Assembly: GCA_963698995.1 (NCBI GenBank)
Contig: CAVOTD010000108.1
Location: forward strand, 42,808 to 106,807
Reading direction: 5' to 3'
DNA: 64,000 bases
Source of the DNA: AP-15 sp963698995
GTDB lineage: Bacteria > Pseudomonadota > Alphaproteobacteria > ATCC43930 > CGMCC-115725
Position 1 is the stretch's first letter; each line of letters begins with the position of its first letter. Shown here piece by piece: positions 53,553 to 64,000 of the stretch. The translations under genes were made by a program, and so were the position numbers. The notes beneath the pieces are model-generated. The model was given only the letters and a program-made list of their open reading frames with translations, was not told the DNA's origin and ran no database searches.

Positions 53553-56451
53553 ATGACTTTCGCCCGCCGGCTGCGCGATTATTTCTCGCCCTCCGAGATC
53601 GTCGACACGTCACCCAGAGTTTCGGACAAGGTGAAATGCACGACCTGCTACATGTGCGCCTGCCGCTGCGGGATCAAAGTGCACCTGAAGGCAGGCGACA
53701 TCCGCTATATCGAGGGCAACCGCGACCATCCGGTCAACCGCGGCGTAATCTGCGGGAAGGGTGCCTCCGGCATCATGCAGCAAATGTCGCCGGCGAAGCT
53801 GAAAAAACCGCTCAAGCGAGTAGGTGAGCGGGGCTCGGGCGAGTTCCGCGAGATTGAGTGGGAAGAAGCCATTGCGACAGCGGTCGATTGGCTGTCGTCA
53901 ATTCGCGCCTCAGACCCGAAAAAGCTCGCCTTCTTCACGGGCCGCGATCAGAGCCAATCCTTGACTGGTTATTGGGCGGCGCAATTCGGCACTCCGAATT
54001 TTGCGGCGCATGGCGGCTTCTGCTCGGTCAATATGGCAGCTGCCGGAATGTACACCCTCGGCGGCAGCTTCTGGGAATTTGGCGAGCCTGATTGGGCACG
54101 CACCCGATTTTTCATGATGTTCGGCGTCGCCGAAGACCACGATTCGAATCCGATCAAGATCGCCCTCTCGGGACTGCGCCGCCGCGGCGCCAAATTCGTC
54201 TCGGTCAACCCGGTGCGCACCGGCTACTCGGCGATCGCCGACGAATGGATCGGTATCAGACCGGGCACGGACGGGCTTTTCGTGCTCTCGTTGATCCACG
54301 AGCTTCTCAAGGCCGACCGGATCGATGTCGATTATCTCGGCCGTTATACCAACGCCGCCTGGTTGGTGATCCAGGCGCCGGGAGCGCCGGATCACGGGTT
54401 GTTCGCCCGCAACGAAGCCGGCGATCCGCTCATCCTAGAGCCGACGGGAGCGCTCGCCAGCGCTATGGCAACAGGAGTAGCCGCCCGCCTCGTCGGAGAT
54501 GCAGCACTGCCGGATGGTCGGCGAGCGGTACCCGTCTTCCAGCTCGTGGCCGAGCGGTATCTCGATCCGTGCTACGCCCCCGAGGTGGTAGCGCAGGGTT
54601 GCGGGATAGCGGCCGCCACGATTCGGCGGCTCGCGGACGAGATGGGCCGCGCCGCCTTTGAGGAGGAAATCGAGATCGCCGTGCCGTGGACCGACTGGGC
54701 CGGGCGGCGCCATCAATCAATGCGAGGCCGGCCGGTCTCGTTGCATGCGATGCGCGGCATCTCGGCCCACTCGAACGGGTTCCAGACCTGCCGTGCGCTA
54801 CATCTCTTGCAGCTGCTCCTCGGCACGATCGATGTGCCGGGCGGGTGGCGCTACAAGTCGCCGCACCCGAAGCCTGCCCCACCCGGACCAAAACCGGTCG
54901 GCCGGCCCGATCAAGTCGCCCCCGGCAAGTCGTTGCCGGGGGTGCCTGCTCGGCTATCCGCTCTCGCCCGAGGATCTGATCCTCGACGCGGACGGTCGGC
55001 CCTTCCGCATCGACAAGGCGTTCTCGTGGGACGCTCCAATTGCCGCGCACGGCATGATGCACATGGTCATCGTCAATGCCTGGAAGGGCGACCCGTACCC
55101 GATCGACACGCTGTTCACGTATATGTCCAACATGGCGTGGAACTCGGCGATGAACACGGCCGAGACGATGCGGATGCTGACCGACAAGGATCCTACGACC
55201 GGCGAGTACCGCATTCCGCGGATCATCTATTCGGACGCCTATTACTCCGAGATGGTCGCTTACGCCGATCTCGTGCTGCCCGATACGACCTATCTCGAAC
55301 GCTGGGATTGCATCTCGTTGCTCGACCGCCCGATCGGCGGGGTCGAAGGTCCGGCCGATGCGATCCGGCAGCCGGTGATCGTCCCGGACCGCGATGTCCG
55401 GCCTTTTCAGGATGTGCTGATCGATATCGGTGCCCGGCTCGGCTTACCCGGTTTTGTCACGCCGGAGGGCGCTCCGCGCTATCCCGGAGGCTACCCCGAC
55501 TACATCGTCAACCACGAGCGTCGGCCCGGCGTCGGCCCGCTCGGCGGCTGGCGCGGCGCCGAGGGCGAGAATTCCGGACGAGGCGCGCCGAACCCGCAGC
55601 AGCTCGCGCGCTACGTCGCGAATGGCTGCTTCTGGAAGCACGAGCTCCCCGAGGAGCAGCACTACTTCAAGCACGCCAACAAGGCCTATCTGGAAACCGC
55701 CGTCGCAATGGGGTTGATCGATAGTGCCGACCCAATCGTCTTGCAGCTCTATGTCGAGCCGCTGCAGCGCTTTCGGCTCGCCGCTCAGGGACATGGCAAA
55801 GTCCTGCCCCCCGAGACGCACCGCGAGCGGATCGCGACCTATTTTGATCCGCTACCGTTCTGGTACATGCCGTTCGAGGAAGCGCGGATCGATCGCGATG
55901 CCTACCGGCTGCACGCGCTGACCCAGCGACCGATGCAGATGTACCATTCCTGGCACTCGCAGAACGCGTGGCTCCGGCAAATCCTCGGCAATAACCGGCT
56001 GTTCATCAACCGGGCATTGGGACGTTCGCTCGGCCTCGGAGAGGAAGACTGGATCTGGCTGTCGAGCCATCACGGCCGCATCCGTGTCCCAACCAAGCTG
56101 ATGGACGGGGTCAATCCCGATACTGTGTGGACATGGAACGCGATCGGCAAGCATGCCGGCGCCTGGAACCTCGATCCCGGCTCGCCGGAGTTCCGCAAAG
56201 GCTTCCTGCTCAACCACTTGATCGCCGAGCTGCTGCCTTCGGATGGGGGCTATCAACACGCCAATGCCGACCCGATCACCGGTCAGGCTGCGTGGTACGA
56301 CCTCCGCGTGCGGATTGATCCGGTCGCCCCCGGCGAAGCCCAAACGACAGCGCCCTCGTTCGAGACGCTCGAGCACCCGGGGTCGCTGTCCCGCCCGCCT
56401 GGCATCCTGCGTTACTTCGCGGGCCGTGATCGCGAGGGGTTAGCGCCATGA
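53553..56451 (+). CDS. soeA: SoeA-like molybdopterin oxidoreductase (sulfite dehydrogenase catalytic subunit), one frameshift
   Basis: The ATG at 53553 follows a GGGGGGAG. The first frame has the [4Fe-4S] motif KCTTCYMCACRCGIKV and GDIRYIEGNRDHPVNRGVIC, then the Mo-bisMGD core FFTGRDQSQSLTGYWAAQFG and AHGGFCSVNMAAAGMYTLGG. At the G5 run 54938-54942 the family sequence continues in another frame with LGYPLSPEDLILDADGRPFR and HGMMHMVIVNAWKGDPYPID, to MPTKLMDGVNP-type dinucleotide binding at the end. One extra G is the simplest explanation. Corrected length is ~966 aa, like SoeA. SoeABC oxidises cytoplasmic sulfite to sulfate and feeds electrons to quinone. Other members of the DMSO reductase superfamily are possible. 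Confidence 0.7.
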
Positions 56452-57201
56452 CGTCGCTGCCCGAAGCGCAACCGGGTCAGAAGAAGCTCGGCCTTGTCAT
56501 CGATCTCGACATCTGTGTCGGCTGCCACGCCTGTGCGACAGCGTGCAAGGAGTGGAATGCCAGCGGCCATATGGGCCCGCTGCCCGATTTCAGCCCGTAT
56601 GGCGATGGCGCCTGGGGGGTTTGGTTCAACCGCATCCACTCATTCGAGGAGGGTGAGGCGGAGGGCTCACGAACCATCCATTTTCCGAAATCCTGCCTGC
56701 ATTGTGAGGAGCCGGCCTGCGTCACTGTATGCCCGACCGGCGCCTCTTATAAGCGCGCCGAAGATGGCATCGTGATGGTCAACGAGTTCGATCTGTATCG
56801 GCTGCAAGCTGTGCTCTTGGGCCTGCCCCTACGGGGCGCGCGAGTTCGACGCCGACGAGGGCGTCATGAAAAAATGCACGTTGTGCATCGACCGGATCTA
56901 CAATGAGCACCTCGCCCCCGAAGATCGCCAACCGGCTTGCGTGATGGTCTGCCCAGTGAGCGCTCGTCATTTCGGTGATCTGGGGGATCGCGAATCCGAC
57001 GTCTCGCAGATGGTCGCGCAGCGCGGCGGCGGCGATCTGATGCCCGAACTCGGCTACAAGCCGGTCAATAAATACTTGCCGCCGAGATCGTCGCGCATGG
57101 CCCCGCAGCCGCCCGCTGCTGGCGATGGCTTGCCGCTCGAGGATCGGGCTGCTCCGGCGGACCGCCTGTTGCGGTGGGTCGACCGGCTGCTGTCGCGCTG
57201 A
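56448..57201 (+). CDS. soeB: SoeB-like ferredoxin-type electron transfer subunit, one frameshift
   Basis: The ATG at 56448 overlaps the soeA stop (ATGA). Cluster motifs are LDICVGCHACATACKEW, KSCLHCEEPACVTVCPTG and, after a frame break at ~56791-56797, ICIGCKLCSWACPYG and KKCTLCIDRIYNEHL with ACVMVCPVSARHFGD. A two-base loss in a TGTG repeat (DLCIGC expected) explains the break. With it repaired, the ~251-aa protein carries four [4Fe-4S] clusters and links SoeA to SoeC. Confidence 0.75.
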
Positions 57202-57231
57202 GGCGGGTCCCGGGATCCGCCGAGGACGGAA

Positions 57232-58179
57232 ATGCATCCCGCACTGTCGATTGTGTTCTTCACGACCGCCTCGGGCGCCGGCTTTGCTCTGTTGATGCTG
57301 CTCGGGTTGGGCGCGCCGCTTGGTCTGTTGCCGTCCCCCGCCAGTTTCGGCTTTGCCGGGCTGGCAATCGCCCTCCTGCTCGCCGCCAGTGGGCTCGCCT
57401 CCTCGGCCTTTCACCTGGGCCGGCCGGAGCGGGCCTGGCGCGCCTTCTCGCAATGGCGGTCGTCGTGGCTGTCGCGCGAGGGGGTCTTTTCCGTCCTGAC
57501 GTTTTTTCCGGCAGCGATATTTGGCATCGGTTGGGTGTTCTTCGGCACGGTGTGGGGGCTCGTCGGTCTGTGCGGAATACTGGCCGCTGCGCTTGCGGCG
57601 GCGACGCTTTATTGCACCGGAATGATCTACGCGTCGCTGAAGCCGATCCACCAGTGGCACAATCCATGGGTCGTGCCGAACTATTTTGCGCTCGGGATAA
57701 TGAGCGGGTTTCTCGTACTCGACTTTCTTGTCCGGCTGTGGGCGCCGCACGCGACCGGGGTTGCGCTGCTGACCTTGATCGTCGTGCTCGTCGCGTGGTG
57801 GATCAAGCAGCGGTATTGGCGCTTGATCGATACGACTTCGGCACCTAGCACCGTCGCGAGCGCGACCATGCTCGGGAGCCGCGGCAAGGTGCGCATGCTG
57901 GAGCCGCCGCATACCGAAGAGAATTTCCTGCTCAAGGAAATGGGTTTCCGCATTGCCCGCAAGCACCGGACACGGTTGCGCCGCATCGCCCGGCTCGCCG
58001 GCTTTGTCTTGCCGGGTCTGCTGACCTTGCTCTCGCTGATGTTCGGCGGTGCGATTGGGGCGGTCGCGGCGGGGTTCGGCGTCGCAAGCGCAGCCCTCGG
58101 GCTCGTCGCTGAGCGCTGGCTGTTTTTCGCCGAAGCCAAGCACACCGTGACCCTCTACTACGGGGCCGAGGCGGTTTGA
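57232..58179 (+). CDS. soeC: SoeC/DmsC-like membrane anchor subunit
   Basis: The 315-aa product has ~8 TM helices and the DmsC/SoeC signature ASSAFHLGRPERAWRAFSQW and WLSREGVFSVLTFFPAAIF. SLKPIHQWHNPWVVPNY and the late HTVTLYYGAEAV are also typical. It anchors the complex in the inner membrane and passes electrons to the quinone pool. Unlike its two partners it has no frame break. The gene order A-B-C and overlaps support a three-subunit complex. Confidence 0.82.
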   Translation: MHPALSIVFFTTASGAGFALLMLLGLGAPLGLLPSPASFGFAGLAIALLLAASGLASSAFHLGRPERAWRAFSQWRSSWLSREGVFSVLTFFPAAIFGIGWVFFGTVWGLVGLCGILAAALAAATLYCTGMIYASLKPIHQWHNPWVVPNYFALGIMSGFLVLDFLVRLWAPHATGVALLTLIVVLVAWWIKQRYWRLIDTTSAPSTVASATMLGSRGKVRMLEPPHTEENFLLKEMGFRIARKHRTRLRRIARLAGFVLPGLLTLLSLMFGGAIGAVAAGFGVASAALGLVAERWLFFAEAKHTVTLYYGAEAV

Positions 58180-58400
58180 GCGACAGAGCGCTGGGTTGCT
58201 TTTTCGGTGGGGCCTTCTGGACAGGGACGGGTTCGGCGCTTATATCGGGTGGCCGCCCTGCCCCTTTCGGGCTGGGCCTCTGCCGTTGACCGAGAATGGA
58301 GCCGTTATCCGCCGTGCAGGCGGCGGATAATATGCGTCCGGTCGAGGACGCGATTCGGATCGGCCGGATGGCGGCGATGCGCCCGTCCGAGAAATGGGAG

Positions 58401-58429
58401 TTGACGGGGGTGTGGGGTGGGCCTATAAG
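58401..58429 (+). promoter_or_regulatory. probable rrn operon promoter
   Basis: TTGACG (58401-58406) and TATAAG (58424-58429) are separated by exactly 17 bp, a near-consensus sigma-70 promoter, about 170 bp upstream of the 16S rRNA start. The GC-rich discriminator (CGCGGCCCC) after the -10 is typical of stringently controlled rRNA promoters. The rest of 58180-58600 contains no gene. Confidence 0.7.
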
Positions 58430-58600
58430 CGCGGCCCCTCTGCGGCGGGAAGGCCGTTGGGGGGTGTTGTTTGAGATTGTGGAGAAGAGGGAAGGGATGC
58501 GCGGACGGCGGCCGAGGGGCCGCCCTGATGTTCGCGCAGGATGCGAAGGTTTGGAGGCCCTTGATGGGTCTACCTTTGAGAAGCTGAGTAGATCCGGGAT

Positions 58601-60124
<1,524 letters not shown>

Positions 60125-60129
60125 GGAAT

Positions 60130-60245
60130 TCAGGAGCCAGGTGTCAGGAAGCAGGCGTCAGGAATGGCGGCTGCGGCACCGATCCTGATCTTCCACAAGG
60201 CAGGTGCGGTTGCCGGGAAGTTGTTTCCTGGCTCCTGACACCTGC
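60130..60245 (+). repeat. heptad-repeat hairpin in the 16S-tRNA spacer
   Basis: The left arm (60130-60164) is five contiguous 7-mers: TCAGGAG, CCAGGTG, TCAGGAA, GCAGGCG, TCAGGAA. The right arm (60225-60245) is the complement type: TTCCTGG, CTCCTGA, CACCTGC. The unit is NCAGGNN. The arms can pair, placing ~60 nt in the loop. The same kind of structure, with unit TCAGNNN, forms the insertion in 23S rRNA at 61386. Confidence 0.75.
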
Positions 60246-60319
60246 ACGAGGCCGCCGTCTGCGCATCCCTTCTCCCGAGCGTCGGCTCGAGCGCGCTGCC
60301 TGTTTTGGGTTGGTCCTTG

Positions 60320-60396
60320 GGGCTAGTAGCTCAGCTGGTTAGAGCGCGCGCTTGATAAGCGTGAGGTCGGAGGTTCAAATCCTCCCTGGCCCACCA
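60320..60396 (+). tRNA. ileT: tRNA-Ile (anticodon GAT)
   Basis: The 77 nt include an encoded CCA. The acceptor GGGCTAG pairs with CTGGCCC, the anticodon loop is CTTGATAAG and the T-loop is GGTTCAAATCC. The position in the 16S-23S spacer is standard. Confidence 0.97.
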
Positions 60397-60424
60397 TCCC
60401 AGGGATCGGACTGATCCCTGAGAG

Positions 60425-60500
60425 GGGGGTGTAGCTCAGTTGGGAGAGCGCCTGCTTTGCAAGCAGGAGGTCATCGGTTCGATCCCGTTCACCTCCACCA
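60425..60500 (+). tRNA. alaT: tRNA-Ala (anticodon TGC)
   Basis: The 76 nt include an encoded CCA. The acceptor GGGGGTG pairs with CACCTCC, the anticodon loop is CTTTGCAAG and the T-arm is GGTTCGATCCC. It is the second spacer tRNA, 28 bp after tRNA-Ile. Confidence 0.97.
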
Positions 60501-60659
60501 CCGCCGCCACACCACCGGCGAGCCGGCGGGATCGCCTATGAGGTTCCGGTATGAGGTTGCGGTGAGGTTTCGGGATCCTGTGACGTTCGGAGAAGATCAC
60601 GCGAGACACCGCCGCGGGGCAACCCGGGGCGGGGGTGTTGATTGAAGGGTGAAGAGAGA

Positions 60660-60725
60660 GTTTGTCATGTGACCGAGGCGGACACGCCCGGCGCCAAAGC
60701 GCTGGATGTGTCCGAAGAAGTGTCT
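60660..60725 (+). other. 5' half of the 23S rRNA leader-trailer processing stem
   Basis: GTTTGTCATGTGA (60660-60672) is exactly complementary to TCACATGACAAAC at 63811-63823, downstream of the 23S gene. AGAAGTGTCT (60716-60725) is complementary to AGACACTTCT at 63798-63807, in the right order. More distal pairings (AGGCCGC, ATGGG/CCCAT, GCGGCG/CGCCGC) continue toward the mature ends. This is the long-range duplex that RNase III cuts to release pre-23S. Confidence 0.75.
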
Positions 60726-60805
60726 TCATGTGAGGCCGCTTTGCGTCATGGGGGTCTTGTCCCTGTGCGCGGCGGTGTTGTGGCGCTTTCTGACGGAAGC
60801 GCCGG

Positions 60806-63738
<2,933 letters not shown>

Positions 63739-63874
63739 AACCAACGCAACGCCGCCCGCGCATAGCGGCAAGACCCATATCGGCGGCGGCCTGCACCAGA
63801 CACTTCTCCCTCACATGACAAACCCCCGCCCCCTGCTCCCGCCCGGAGCTGGGGCGCGGCGGCCGGCGTTGCCG

Positions 63875-63992
63875 GCCTGGTGGCCATGGCGAGGGGCCAA
63901 ACACCCGATCCCATCCCGAACTCGGCCGTGAAAACCCTCAGCGCCGATGGTACTGCACCTCAAGGTGCGGAAGAGTAGGTCGCCGCCAGGCC
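63875..63992 (+). rRNA. rrf: 5S ribosomal RNA
   Basis: The ~118 nt show acceptor-type pairing of GCCTGG with CCAGGC, plus CCCGATCCCATCCCGAACTC and AGCGCCGATGGTACTGC, both strongly conserved in 5S. The 23S-5S spacer (63739-63874) carries the 3' half of the 23S processing stem and nothing else recognisable. Confidence 0.94.
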
Positions 63993-64000
63993 CGCAATTC

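Noticed and set aside
56779..58143. 454-codon minus-strand frame opposite soeB/soeC
   Set aside because: Low-complexity Arg/Pro/Gln composition, antisense to recognisable Fe-S and DmsC-like genes.

Overview
This window looks like the chromosome of a GC-rich alphaproteobacterium, most likely of the Rhodospirillales/Acetobacterales type. The evidence is the 16S rRNA (alphaproteobacterial signature stretches and an Acetobacteraceae-like helix 44), the order 16S - tRNA-Ile(GAT) - tRNA-Ala(TGC) - 23S - 5S, the CpaA/CpaB/CpaE/CpaF naming pattern of its Tad locus, and a DUF882/YcbB cell-wall pair. No species call is possible from sequence reading alone.

Layout. 1-12 kb: metabolic and transport genes, namely a DHA2-type MFS pump cut by the window edge, two uncharacterised proteins with overlapping 3' ends, an M20 amidohydrolase, a DUF6197 protein, a fused class II aldolase/short-chain dehydrogenase, a frameshifted aldo/keto reductase, an HSL-family esterase and a Bcr/CflA-type MFS pump. 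12-17 kb: a QueC-like PP-loop protein followed by a SARP-type regulator fused to TolB-like and TPR domains, then a paralogue without the DNA-binding part. 17-26 kb: a Tad/Flp pilus locus (flp, cpaA, cpaB, cpaE, cpaF, tadB, tadC, tadG, tadE, tadE2). Pilin and prepilin peptidase are intact, cpaB/cpaE/cpaF are broken, tadB has one frameshift, and the secretin gene is absent. 26-31 kb: a membrane methyltransferase, a hybrid histidine kinase and a third SARP/TolB/TPR set split into two overlapping frames. 31-37 kb: a secreted beta-helix protein bracketed by two ~90-bp direct repeats, a jelly-roll protein, a P-loop kinase, an orphan sigma-70 region 3 protein, a cupin and two broken genes. 37-41 kb: an oxidoreductase gene split by an IS256-family and an IS110-family element, both disabled. 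41-58 kb: MFS, RidA, a Na+/H+ antiporter with a foreign-looking tail, phosphonopyruvate hydrolase, a yybP-ykoY manganese riboswitch ahead of a TMEM165/GDT1-type Mn exporter, the LdtD/MepK-like pair, RecQ, a TAXI binding protein and a SoeABC-like membrane-bound molybdoenzyme. 58.2-64 kb: a complete rrn operon.

Recurring theme. Many genes differ from an intact family member by one or two small indels. Some (soeA, soeB, MFS, AKR) could be assembly errors. The concentration in cpaB-cpaE-cpaF and in the tandem RidA gene, plus nonsense codons in the IS256 transposase and the oxidoreductase, argues for real gene decay in at least those places.

The most unusual signals are in the rrn operon. Both the 16S-tRNA spacer and an intervening sequence in helix 25 of the 23S rRNA are hairpins whose two arms are strings of contiguous 7-nt units of the form NCAGNNN. 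The second is a SARP-style operator (two TTGACGC heptamers exactly 11 bp apart, 8 bp before a -10-like element) upstream of the QueC-like gene that precedes a SARP regulator. No CRISPR array, integrase or phage genes were seen.
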